The translations under genes and the position numbers were made by a program. Positions 1 to 5,909 of a stretch of DNA of 6,569 nt are shown here, one piece after another; position 1 is the first letter of the stretch, and each line of letters starts with the position of its first letter. Location of the stretch: the NCBI GenBank assembly GCA_017633865.1, contig JAGBOM010000142.1, forward strand, positions 1 through 6,569, read 5' to 3'. This DNA comes from Opitutales bacterium (lineage in GTDB: Bacteria; Verrucomicrobiota; Verrucomicrobiia; Opitutales; Intestinicryptomonadaceae). Below the pieces are notes generated by a model. That model was not told where the DNA came from. It made no database searches and saw only the letters and a list, made by a program, of their open reading frames with translations.

Positions 1-809
1 AGAGGATGGAGGCGATAGTTTCGAAATACCGCCCGCAGCTGATTTTCCACGCGGCGGCGCACAAGCACGTTCCGATGATGGAGTCGCAGCCGGGCGAGGC
101 GCTCAAAAACAACACCTTCGGGACATGGAATTTGGCCGGCATCGCCGCGAAGTACGGCGTCGAAAAATTCCTTTTAATTTCGACAGACAAGGCGATAAAC
201 CCCACAAACGTAATGGGCGCTACAAAGCGCCTCGCCGAAAAGGCGGTGCAGTCTATGCAGGCGAAGGAGGGCAACAAGACGCAGTTTGTGGCGGTCAGGT
301 TCGGCAACGTTTTGGGGTCTTCCGGCAGCGTCATTCCGACATTCAAGCGGCAAATCGCCGAGGGCGGGCCCGTGACCGTAACTCACCCCGAAGTCACCCG
401 CTACTTTATGACGATTCCCGAGGCCGTCGGGCTTGTTTTGCAGTGCGGCGCGCAGGCGCGCGGCGGCGAGATTTTCGTTCTGGACATGGGCGAGCCCGTC
501 AAGGTTATAGACCTCGCCCGCCACATGATTCGCCTGAGCGGCTTCGAGCCCGAAGTGGACATCCCCATAAAAATCATAGGCCTGCGCCCCGGGGAAAAGC
601 TTTACGAGGAGCTTCAGCACAAAAACGAGTCGCTCGAAAAGACGGGGCACCCGCGCATTTTCGGGTTCGTTTCCGAAGCGCCGTCCTACGGCGAGATGAA
701 AGAGGTCGTCGACGAAATAAAGGAGATTGCCGACGCCGAAAGCGTCAACAACCTAAAGCGTTTCATAAATAAAAACGTTCCCGAATACAAGGCGCAGTTC
801 TACGAATAG
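1..809 (+). CDS. UDP-sugar 4,6-dehydratase, CapD/WbpM/PglF type (C-terminal part, 5'-truncated by window)
   Basis: The frame is open from the window edge, so the true start lies upstream; the ATG at 6 is internal, because the family motif before it is already under way (an Arg codon precedes RMEAIVSKYRP). What is visible is the NAD(P)-binding SDR catalytic half: FHAAAHKHVPMME, then STDKAINPTNVMGATKR, and near the end IGLRPGEKLYEEL, all hallmarks of the polysaccharide-biosynthesis CapD/FlaA1/WbpM family. Counting from the ATG at 6, the catalytic set reads S59-M70-K74, with Met where ordinary SDRs have Tyr. This Ser-Met-Lys arrangement is known from the large membrane-bound dehydratases WbpM and PglF. 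Those convert UDP-GlcNAc to UDP-4-keto-6-deoxy-GlcNAc and are about 600-650 residues with N-terminal membrane helices, which would lie outside this window. The product is the natural substrate for the aminotransferase encoded downstream on the other strand. The substrate is inferred; the family assignment is firm. Confidence 0.93.
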   Translation, partial: RMEAIVSKYRPQLIFHAAAHKHVPMMESQPGEALKNNTFGTWNLAGIAAKYGVEKFLLISTDKAINPTNVMGATKRLAEKAVQSMQAKEGNKTQFVAVRFGNVLGSSGSVIPTFKRQIAEGGPVTVTHPEVTRYFMTIPEAVGLVLQCGAQARGGEIFVLDMGEPVKVIDLARHMIRLSGFEPEVDIPIKIIGLRPGEKLYEELQHKNESLEKTGHPRIFGFVSEAPSYGEMKEVVDEIKEIADAESVNNLKRFINKNVPEYKAQFYE

Positions 810-818
810 GCTTTTGAA

Positions 819-854
819 TTTTCCGCGCAAAACATTTTGGGCGGAAAAATTTTT
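819..854 (+). terminator. Rho-independent terminator of the dehydratase gene
   Basis: Ten bases after the dehydratase stop codon, TTTTCCGC (819-826) pairs with GCGGAAAA (841-848). A G-G mismatch separates it from a short inner stem, CAAA (828-831) with TTTG (836-839). A five-T run (850-854) follows. Strand choice follows from the T run and the upstream gene. Confidence 0.6.
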
Positions 855-861
855 GAACGAC

Positions 862-897
862 AAAAAATCCGCTTATTTTTTTGAAGCGGATTTTTTT
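862..897. terminator. Bidirectional Rho-independent terminator between convergent genes
   Basis: TCCGCTT (868-874) pairs perfectly with AAGCGGA (884-890) around a 9-base loop. A run of six A before the stem matches a run of seven T after it, so the A/T flanks extend the stem and give a U tract on either strand. It is the second stop for the + strand dehydratase and the likely stop for the - strand aminotransferase, whose coding region ends at 1001. Confidence 0.82.
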
Positions 898-1000
898 GCG
901 GGCTTGCGCCTTGGGTTTTTTTCGAGCGGGCGAAGATTTTTTTGTTTGGTTTTTTAAGAGTTGTCCGCGGCGCGGCTTGCCTTGTCCGAATTTCTTGATT

Positions 1001-2176
1001 TTATTTTTGCGCGCGCCTCAAAACCCCTTCGATAACTTCGCAGGCGCGGAGCATATCGGCCTCGGAGAGGGTGGGGTGCGTCAATAGCATTAAAGAGGTG
1101 TCTTTAAGCGCGTAGGCGTTCGGAAGCTCTTGTTCGGTTTTGCTCCAGCCCCTGTCCGCAAAGCATTTTTCGGCGGAGATATTCCAGCACGAGCCCGCGA
1201 AGCACGGAACGCCGGCGGCGCAGATTTCGTCCGCGATTCTATCCCGAGTCCAGCCGGATTTCAAATTTTCGGGGCGGACAAAGCAGTAGTATTTGTAGTA
1301 GGCGTGGACGATTTCCGCGGGCGGGGGCGTCAGGCGGACGCAGCCGAACTTTGAAAGGGCGGCCTCGTACATCTTTGCGTTGCGCGCGCGAAGGCGCGTC
1401 CATTCGGGGAGCTTTTCGTAGGCGCGGATTCCCAGAGCCGCCTGCATTTCAGTCATTCTCCAGTTCGTGCCGAAGCTTTCGATAAGCCATCTAAAGCCCG
1501 CGGGGTGGGGGCGGTTAAACACGGCGTCGTAGCTTTTGCCGTGGTCTTTGTATTCCCACATTTTGCGCCAAAAGGCTTCGTTGTTGGTTGTAACGGCTCC
1601 GCCCTCGCCGCCGGTGGTTATGATTTTATCCTGGCAGTAGCTCCAGGCGGCGACGTCGCCAATAGAGCCTACAGGCCTGCCCTTGTAGACGGCGCCGTGA
1701 GCCTGGGCGCAGTCCTCAATAACAAACAAATTGTATTTTTTGGCGAGAGCCATAATGGGGTCCATATCGCAGGGCCAGCCGGCGTGGTGGACTGCCACTA
1801 TCGCCTTTGTGCGCGGGGTTATGCATTTTTCTATTGTTTCGGCGCAAATGTTTTGGCTGTTTGGGTCGACGTCGGCAACCACGGGCTTCGCCCCGCGCAT
1901 GACCGCGCAGCTCGCCGAGGCCATAAAGGTTCTGCATGTCGTTATAACCTCGTCTCCCTCTCCGACCTCCGCGGCGACAAGAGCGAGCTCAAGCGCCAAA
2001 GAGCCGTTCGCCAGGGCTATCGCATATTTGCATTTTACGCTTTCGCAAAGCTTTTTTTCAAATTCCTCGTTTTTCGAGCCCGTCCAGCGGTTGATTTTTC
2101 CGGATCGCAATACCGCGCAAACCGCGTCGATATCGCCCTCGTCGAAGAAGGGCCACTTTTTGAAATTATTTTCCAT
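1001..2176 (-). CDS. DegT/DnrJ/EryC1/StrS family PLP-dependent sugar aminotransferase
   Basis: The 391-residue protein has the normal full length for this fold-type-I family, which transfers an amino group (usually from glutamate) to the keto group of a nucleotide-activated 4-keto or 3-keto sugar in the cytoplasm. Visible motifs in order: NGSLALELAL (57-66) at the cofactor phosphate site, HHAGWPCDMDPIM (130-142), EDCAQAHGA (154-162) with Asp155 placed to contact the pyridine nitrogen, and CQDKIITTGGEGG (181-193), where Lys184 is the expected Schiff-base lysine. GTNWRMTEMQAALG (236-249) is the family's substrate/dimer segment. The ATG at 2176 gives the usual N-terminus (KKWPFFDEGDIDAV) and no Shine-Dalgarno precedes it. 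It is divergent from the PglC-like gene and convergent with the dehydratase, whose 4-keto product would be its natural substrate; this pairing is inferred. The protein is notably rich in cysteine. The exact sugar and position (C4 as in PglE, or C3) cannot be told from sequence. Confidence 0.95.
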   Translation of the reverse strand: MENNFKKWPFFDEGDIDAVCAVLRSGKINRWTGSKNEEFEKKLCESVKCKYAIALANGSLALELALVAAEVGEGDEVITTCRTFMASASCAVMRGAKPVVADVDPNSQNICAETIEKCITPRTKAIVAVHHAGWPCDMDPIMALAKKYNLFVIEDCAQAHGAVYKGRPVGSIGDVAAWSYCQDKIITTGGEGGAVTTNNEAFWRKMWEYKDHGKSYDAVFNRPHPAGFRWLIESFGTNWRMTEMQAALGIRAYEKLPEWTRLRARNAKMYEAALSKFGCVRLTPPPAEIVHAYYKYYCFVRPENLKSGWTRDRIADEICAAGVPCFAGSCWNISAEKCFADRGWSKTEQELPNAYALKDTSLMLLTHPTLSEADMLRACEVIEGVLRRAQK

Positions 2177-2185
2177 ATTTTAATA

Positions 2186-2215
2186 TTAATAAGATATAAA
2201 ATTCGGAACTTGCAA
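2186..2215 (-). promoter_or_regulatory. Candidate sigma-70-like promoter of the aminotransferase gene
   Basis: On the - strand a TTGCAA box (2215-2210, 4 of 6 to TTGACA) is followed 18 bases later by TATTAA (2191-2186, 4 of 6 to TATAAT). Transcription would start near 2179, only a few bases before the ATG at 2176. Both boxes are weak and the region is very AT-rich, so this is tentative. Confidence 0.3.
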
Positions 2216-2235
2216 TAAAAAAGCATTCGCTCCTA

Positions 2236-2249
2236 AAAATTTAAATTTT
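2236..2249. repeat. 14-bp perfect AT palindrome in the divergent promoter region
   Basis: AAAATTTAAATTTT reads the same on both strands and overlaps the upstream edge of the TTGACA box of the PglC-like gene. It lies about 60 bp upstream of the aminotransferase start. It could be an UP-element-like activating stretch or an operator controlling both divergent genes. AT-rich palindromes also arise by chance in such DNA. Confidence 0.4.
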
Positions 2250-2276
2250 GACAACTCGAATATTTTTAGTTCTATT
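2248..2276 (+). promoter_or_regulatory. Sigma-70-like promoter of the PglC-like gene, probably leaderless
   Basis: A perfect TTGACA (2248-2253), a 17-base spacer and TCTATT (2271-2276, 4 of 6 to TATAAT) precede the gene. The expected transcription start (2282-2284) falls on or next to the ATG at 2284. This would explain the lack of any Shine-Dalgarno sequence. Confidence 0.5.
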
Positions 2277-2283
2277 CCAATTA

Positions 2284-2907
2284 ATGTATTCAAAATATTT
2301 AAAGCGTTTCATCGATTTTGCAGGGGCGTTTGTTCTAATTTTACTGTTGTCTCCCGTATATTTGCTATTATATATTCTTATAAGATTAAATATGGGCAGC
2401 CCCGTATTTTTTACGCAGGACCGCCCCGGCCTAAACGAGAAAATTTTTAAGCTCGTAAAATTTCGCAGCATGAACGGCAAAACCGACGATAAAGGCGCGC
2501 TTTTGCCCGACGCCCAACGGCTGACAAAATTGGGAAGGTTTTTAAGAAAAACAAGCCTCGACGAAATCCCGCAATTTTTCAATGTTCTAAAGGGCGACAT
2601 GTCGTTTATAGGGCCGCGGCCGCTGCTTGTGCGCTATCTGCCATACTATAATGAAACCGAAAGGCTCAGGCACAAGGCGCGCCCAGGAATTACGGGCTTG
2701 GCGCAGGTCAACGGCAGAAACTGTCTTTCTTGGCGGGCGAAATTCGAGTACGACGTTAAATATGTGAAAAATATAACATTTTGCGGGGACGCGGCCATAG
2801 CTCTAAAAACTATTTGCAAAGTGTTCAAAAGCTCGGACATAACAGTAGGCGTTGGAGATTTTTTCGACGTGGAGCGAAAGAGGGAATTGGAGTCCGCAAA
2901 AAAATAA
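2284..2907 (+). CDS. pglC: PglC-like monotopic phosphoglycosyl transferase (initiating sugar transferase)
   Basis: This 207-residue protein is a small bacterial sugar transferase. It moves a sugar-1-phosphate from a UDP-sugar to undecaprenyl phosphate at the inner face of the cytoplasmic membrane, the first step of lipid-linked glycan assembly. A basic N-terminus (MYSKYLKRF) is followed by one hydrophobic segment (about 11-35) broken by Ser23-Pro24, the kink of the re-entrant membrane helix described for Campylobacter PglC. The catalytic pair is Asp93-Glu94 in TSLDEIPQFFNVLKGDMSF, with the same numbering as PglC. GPRPLLVRYLP (110-120) and RPGITGLAQVNGRN (133-146) complete the active site. The ATG at 2284 is chosen over an in-frame TTG at 2248 because that TTG is inside the -35 box and the ATG places the motifs at PglC positions. 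It lies alone on the + strand between two - strand units and looks more AT-rich than the flanking genes. Substrate is inferred to be the amino-dideoxy sugar made by the neighbouring enzymes. Confidence 0.93.
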   Translation: MYSKYLKRFIDFAGAFVLILLLSPVYLLLYILIRLNMGSPVFFTQDRPGLNEKIFKLVKFRSMNGKTDDKGALLPDAQRLTKLGRFLRKTSLDEIPQFFNVLKGDMSFIGPRPLLVRYLPYYNETERLRHKARPGITGLAQVNGRNCLSWRAKFEYDVKYVKNITFCGDAAIALKTICKVFKSSDITVGVGDFFDVERKRELESAKK

Positions 2908-2979
2908 TCGACTTTATCCTAATCCCCAAAAAAACAGGCATAGCGGGAATTGGGAGTATGGAATTATAGCGTTGTTTTT

Positions 2980-3000
2980 GGCGGGTAATTTCATTCCGCC
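2980..3000. other. GC hairpin in the convergent gap between the PglC-like and PLP-enzyme genes
   Basis: GGCGG (2980-2984) pairs with CCGCC (2996-3000) around an 11-base AT-rich loop in the 105-bp gap between two converging genes. There is no T tract directly after the stem on either strand, so it is not a standard terminator. It may still help stop or protect the 3' ends of both transcripts. Confidence 0.3.
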
Positions 3001-3012
3001 GCATCTTTGATT

Positions 3013-3909
3013 TTACGCCATAAGGTTCATAATTCCGCCCGTGTGCCAAAACAGGATTTTCTTGCCGCGCATAAGCTCCCTGTTTTCGGCGATGTAGTTG
3101 TACATCCCGAAAAGCGCCTTGCCCGAATAGGTTGTGTCGAAAAGGATTCCGAGCTTTTCGGCGGCGTCCATGGCGATTTCTTTCAGTTCGGGGGAATATT
3201 TTTCGTAACCGCCGCAAACATACTTATCCGTAAAAATAATTTTGGAGCTGTCGAACCGGACTCCGCAGTATTTCGCGAGGCTCGCGGAGAATTCCGATAT
3301 GACGCTTGCGCCCCTTTGCGCGTTCCTTGCCACTGAAATTCCGACGACTTTTGTATTCGCCCAGCCAAAGCGCTCAAGCCCCACCAAAATTCCAGCCTGC
3401 GTGGAGCCGGTTCCGGACGCGTGAAAGATATAGTCCGGCGCCTCCGCCAAATTTTCCTTCAGCTCGCCTATCGCTTTGACGTAGGCGACGCCGCCGCAAA
3501 TATCGTGGCCCCCGCCCCTGATATAATACGGGGCAAGGCCGTCTTTGCTAAAATCAAGCATCGCGGAATCCATCGCGGAGGAAATCATGTCCTCCTTTAC
3601 AAATACGGTTTGCGCGCCGCACATTCTGGCGATTAGCGCGTTTCCTTTTTCCGCGTAAAATCTTTCAGCGGAGCCGTGGTAGACCAGCCGGCATTTCCAC
3701 CCGCGCTTAGCGCACATCAGCGCCACGGCCCTGCAATGGTTCGACTGCACGCCGCCGGTTGTGACAATCGCGTTCGCTCCCTTCGCGAGGATGTCGGCCT
3801 TGTACTCGCGCGTCTTTCTGGCTTTATTCCCGCCGCCGGCTTCCGCAAAAAGATCGTCTCTTGCCATCTTGAAGGACAGCCCGCGAAAACAAATATCGTC
3901 AACCCTCAT
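3013..3909 (-). CDS. Fold-type-II PLP enzyme, D-cysteine desulfhydrase / ACC deaminase family
   Basis: The 298-residue protein belongs to the tryptophan-synthase-beta-like PLP superfamily. GGGNKARK (25-32) holds the Schiff-base lysine Lys29, QSNH (55-58) the substrate-carboxylate serine, SGTGST (165-170) the phosphate loop, and YSGK (261-264) and WHTGG (288-292) the substrate pocket. Two positions separate the characterised activities: ACC deaminase has Glu295 and Leu322, while D-cysteine desulfhydrases have Ser and Thr. Here they read Ser262 and Thr290, so the desulfhydrase-type pocket is favoured. The N-terminus is about 20 residues shorter than usual (lysine near 29 instead of near 51), and the preceding gene's stop, 9 bases upstream of the ATG, leaves no room for a longer one. 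It is the last gene of the ATP-grasp/GNAT operon. Its place in a glycan locus suggests it makes or processes an amino-acid-like building block rather than degrading D-cysteine; that is inference. Confidence 0.85.
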   Translation of the reverse strand: MRVDDICFRGLSFKMARDDLFAEAGGGNKARKTREYKADILAKGANAIVTTGGVQSNHCRAVALMCAKRGWKCRLVYHGSAERFYAEKGNALIARMCGAQTVFVKEDMISSAMDSAMLDFSKDGLAPYYIRGGGHDICGGVAYVKAIGELKENLAEAPDYIFHASGTGSTQAGILVGLERFGWANTKVVGISVARNAQRGASVISEFSASLAKYCGVRFDSSKIIFTDKYVCGGYEKYSPELKEIAMDAAEKLGILFDTTYSGKALFGMYNYIAENRELMRGKKILFWHTGGIMNLMA

Positions 3910-3918
3910 AAAAAACGC

Positions 3919-4425
3919 CTATTCCCTGTAAAAATCCAAAGTCAAATCCAAATCGCTTCTTTTCAATTCCGCGTTATAAACGGGGGCGGATATTTTGTAT
4001 CCCAAAGACTTGTAGAAGGCGATGGTTGCCTCGTTGTTTTCAAGCCAAGTCTTGGCGCGTATGCCGCGCATTCCCTTTTCCCTAACGAAGGATTCCGCGA
4101 TGTTATGCATGCGCCTGCCGACGGACCGGCCCCTTAATGCGCGGTCCACCCATATGTAGGACAAAAACGAATATTCAAAATTTTTGTCCGCATAGCCGAC
4201 ATAAAGGGAGTATAGTTTTTCCGGAATTAAAACTCCGTCTTCTTCGGAGGATTTTTCCCAGGAGCCCACAAGAAACGCTTTTGATATTATTTTGTCCGCA
4301 TATGAAGGCAAATCCACCCTTGACGAAAATGGCGGATAAAAATCGTTGTCGGCGCGCCGGAATGCCGAAACGATGCAGTCCTTAAGCTTTGCGGAGTTTT
4401 TTAATAGCCCGACGTTCAAGTTCAT
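3919..4425 (-). CDS. GNAT family N-acetyltransferase
   Basis: The 168-residue protein has the GNAT acetyl-CoA site. A beta strand (EYSFLSYIWVD, 84-94) leads into RGRSVGRRM (98-106), matching the R/Q-x-x-G-x-G/A pyrophosphate loop (here R-G-R-S-V-G). The C-terminal half carries the usual WLENNEATIAFYKSLGYK (127-144), with Asn131, Tyr138 and the FYxxLGY turn. GNATs in sugar loci (for example WecD and PseH) acetylate 4-amino groups of nucleotide sugars, while others act on amino acids or proteins. The acceptor here is unknown. It is the middle gene of the operon: its ATG lies 4 bases after the ATP-grasp stop codon (TAG-cgcc-ATG) with no Shine-Dalgarno, which suggests translation by coupling to the gene before it. 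It could replace the PglD acetyltransferase of bacillosamine pathways, which is from an unrelated fold; this is inference. Confidence 0.88.
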   Translation of the reverse strand: MNLNVGLLKNSAKLKDCIVSAFRRADNDFYPPFSSRVDLPSYADKIISKAFLVGSWEKSSEEDGVLIPEKLYSLYVGYADKNFEYSFLSYIWVDRALRGRSVGRRMHNIAESFVREKGMRGIRAKTWLENNEATIAFYKSLGYKISAPVYNAELKRSDLDLTLDFYRE

Positions 4426-4429
4426 GGCG

Positions 4430-5443
4430 CTACTTTACTCTTATAAGCCTGTCGCACTTTGAAAAGGTCTCTCCCGCCCTGAAGTTTTCAAAGCATTCCT
4501 TGGGGGCGTCGTTGCCCCGGGCCCAGGCCAGATACGCCTTGGTCGCGTCGCCCCCCGCGCAGTGCGTGAACGGATAGCCGCCGCCGAAGCGCGGGTTCAT
4601 TTCCAAAATACAGGCGGTTTCGCCGTCGAAAAACACGTCGCAGTCGAGATTGCCTATGTGTTTGAGATTTTTCCCGATCTTTTTGCCGATTTCGGCGAGC
4701 GCCGGAATGTTTACGGTTTCAGCCATGTCGGTTTCCCCGGCGCGCATTCTGATTTTCCTTTTCACGAAAACGGCGACGTTTTCGCCCCTAAAATCGTTTA
4801 GGACGTCGAGGCCGTATTCATCGCCTTTGAGCTTGGGCTGAATCATAATGGCGTTATCCCAGTCGGAAAGGCTGGCGTCCTTCAAAATGGTGGAGGAAAG
4901 CTTTTCCTTTATGAGCTCGAAGGAGAGCTTAAGCTGCCGCTCGTTTTCGGCGAATTCAAGCCCTATTGAACCGCTCCCCCAGCGGGGTTTTACAACGACG
5001 GGGTAGGCGATTTTTCCGCTTTTTAGCGCGCCGAGCGCCGCGTCCAAATTCGTGTATGTAAGGGGGGCGTTTAGGCCTATGGATTCGACAAATTCGGCGG
5101 TTGAAACTTTATCGAAGCAAATGTCTATGACTTCGGGCGAGCTTACGCTGACTATTGTGCCGACTTCCTTAAATTTGTCTAAATTTTTGGATAGCACGGG
5201 CAAATCCAAGTCGTTTAAGGAGCATAGCAATCCTATTTTTTCCTCCCTGCAAATGTTTAGTATGCTTGGGATATACTCCGGGGAATTCACCGGCGGGACA
5301 ATTTTCTTTTTGTCGCATTCCGCAAGGCCGGAGGCCAGTTCATTGGCGTCCGCGCCCACTATAACGCCGCTTCCGCAAAGCGCCTCTTTAAAATAGGAAA
5401 CAAGATAATTCCGTCTCCCAACGCAAGTGAAAAGGATATTCAT
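4430..5443 (-). CDS. ATP-grasp ligase, carbamoyl-phosphate-synthase-like, of polysaccharide loci
   Basis: The 337-residue protein begins with a Rossmann-like pre-ATP-grasp domain (MNILFTCVGRRNYLVSYF; acidic turn at Asp32). The ATP-grasp fold follows: YPVVVKPRWGSGSIG (147-161) with Lys152 at the adenine/phosphate site, then IMIQPKLKGDEYGLDVL (199-215) with Glu209, then CILEMNPRFGGGYPFTH (278-294), where Glu281 and Asn283 are the expected magnesium ligands. Such enzymes activate a carboxylate as an acyl phosphate and join it to an amine or other nucleophile. Stand-alone members recur in capsule and O-antigen clusters, where they are proposed to attach amino acids or similar acids to sugars. It is the first gene of a tight three-gene unit with the GNAT and PLP enzyme. 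No Shine-Dalgarno precedes the ATG at 5443, but a perfect -10 box does. The true substrates are not known; PurK/PylC-like or CarB-like annotations would be by fold only. Confidence 0.88.
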   Translation of the reverse strand: MNILFTCVGRRNYLVSYFKEALCGSGVIVGADANELASGLAECDKKKIVPPVNSPEYIPSILNICREEKIGLLCSLNDLDLPVLSKNLDKFKEVGTIVSVSSPEVIDICFDKVSTAEFVESIGLNAPLTYTNLDAALGALKSGKIAYPVVVKPRWGSGSIGLEFAENERQLKLSFELIKEKLSSTILKDASLSDWDNAIMIQPKLKGDEYGLDVLNDFRGENVAVFVKRKIRMRAGETDMAETVNIPALAEIGKKIGKNLKHIGNLDCDVFFDGETACILEMNPRFGGGYPFTHCAGGDATKAYLAWARGNDAPKECFENFRAGETFSKCDRLIRVK

Positions 5444-5467
5444 TTTAGCAAGTTGTAAATAGTCCGC

Positions 5468-5473
5468 ATTATA
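5468..5473 (-). promoter_or_regulatory. Perfect -10 box upstream of the ATP-grasp operon
   Basis: The - strand reads TATAAT at 5473-5468, which would start transcription near 5461, about 18 bases before the ATG at 5443. No good TTGACA-like box is seen 16-18 bases upstream; that position is AT-rich (AAATTT at 5493-5498). The surrounding octamer ATTATAAT also gives TATAAT on the + strand (5470-5475), so direction rests on the gene position. Confidence 0.4.
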
Positions 5474-5650
5474 ATGTAAACAAAAATTTCTTAAATTTTT
5501 TAGAAAATAACTTTTCCTCCGAAAAGGCTTGTTTTTCGTCTTTCTTTGGCAAAAATCCCCGAGAAAAGGATTCTTGCAAAAAATGTTTGCCGCGAAAATG
5601 TTATATTTTTAGCGGTATTGCTTGGTGTTTGTATATTTTCCCGAGCTCTC

Positions 5651-5670
5651 TTTGCGGGCGGCTCCGCAAA
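5651..5670. other. Perfect 7-bp GC hairpin in the galE upstream region
   Basis: TTTGCGG (5651-5657) pairs with CCGCAAA (5664-5670) around a 6-base loop. No T tract follows on either strand, so it is a structural element of unknown role, or chance. Confidence 0.3.
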
Positions 5671-5706
5671 AACGCGGATAAAGGGGGATTTTTTAGAGGC
5701 CGGGCT

Positions 5707-5727
5707 AAGCGCCGAATGCGCTTTTTT
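5707..5727 (+). terminator. Terminator-like hairpin with no gene upstream
   Basis: AAGCGC (5707-5712) pairs perfectly with GCGCTT (5718-5723) around CGAAT, followed directly by further T (the run is 5722-5727). The T tract works only on the + strand. No + strand gene ends nearby. Confidence 0.45.
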
Positions 5728-5728
5728 G

Positions 5729-5778
5729 AAACTTTGTTTCGAGAGCTTTCGGTTTTTTCTCGACAAAGTTTTATTTTA
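5729..5778 (+). terminator. Second terminator-like hairpin, in tandem
   Basis: AAACTTTGT (5729-5737) pairs with ACAAAGTTT (5763-5771). After a two-base bulge the stem continues as CGAGA (5740-5744) with TCTCG (5758-5762). A T-rich tail (to 5778, with one A) follows on the + strand only. It comes right after the previous hairpin, the same tandem layout as at 819-897. Confidence 0.4.
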
Positions 5779-5904
5779 ATGAAAACATCGGTTTTGCGTT
5801 TAATCTTATAAGGGCGCGGAAAGTTTCGACAAGCGCGGCGCGGGCGGTTTTTATTTTCCTTGTTTGGCGGGCGTTTTTCGGAAATTTTAGCGCGAATCAT
5901 TTTT

Positions 5905-5909
5905 AGGAG
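5905..5909 (+). promoter_or_regulatory. Shine-Dalgarno sequence of galE
   Basis: AGGAG lies 7 bases before the ATG at 5917, a textbook spacing. It is the only clear ribosome binding site among the visible starts in this window and supports the galE start. Confidence 0.75.

Noticed and set aside
174..650. 158-codon - strand frame opposite the dehydratase
   Set aside because: Antisense shadow with no recognisable domain or ribosome binding site.
125..772. 215-codon + strand frame inside the dehydratase
   Set aside because: Arg-rich, low-complexity translation in an alternative frame of a clear CapD-family gene.
1505..2218. 237-codon + strand frame opposite the aminotransferase
   Set aside because: Antisense to a gene with intact family motifs throughout; the frame is open because of the gene's GC-rich codon use, and its translation shows no family motif.
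2248..2283. Upstream TTG start for the PglC-like protein, adding 12 residues
   Set aside because: The TTG is part of the TTGACA -35 box, has no ribosome binding site, and would shift the Ser-Pro kink and Asp-Glu pair away from their PglC positions (23-24 and 93-94).
2963..2968. TATAAT on the - strand in the convergent gap
   Set aside because: No -35 partner, and it would transcribe antisense into the PglC-like gene; likely chance in AT-rich DNA.
2825..3217. 130-codon - strand frame across the convergent gap
   Set aside because: Overlaps the ends of two well-supported genes in shadow frames and is Arg-rich without a domain signature.
3013..3909. Naming the PLP enzyme ACC deaminase (acdS)
   Set aside because: The positions equivalent to Glu295 and Leu322 are Ser and Thr, which fits desulfhydrase-type members instead.
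5546..5779. 77-codon + strand frame with a signal-peptide-like stretch
   Set aside because: TTG start with no Shine-Dalgarno, no recognised family, and it overlaps two terminator-like hairpins; kept only as a possible remnant.
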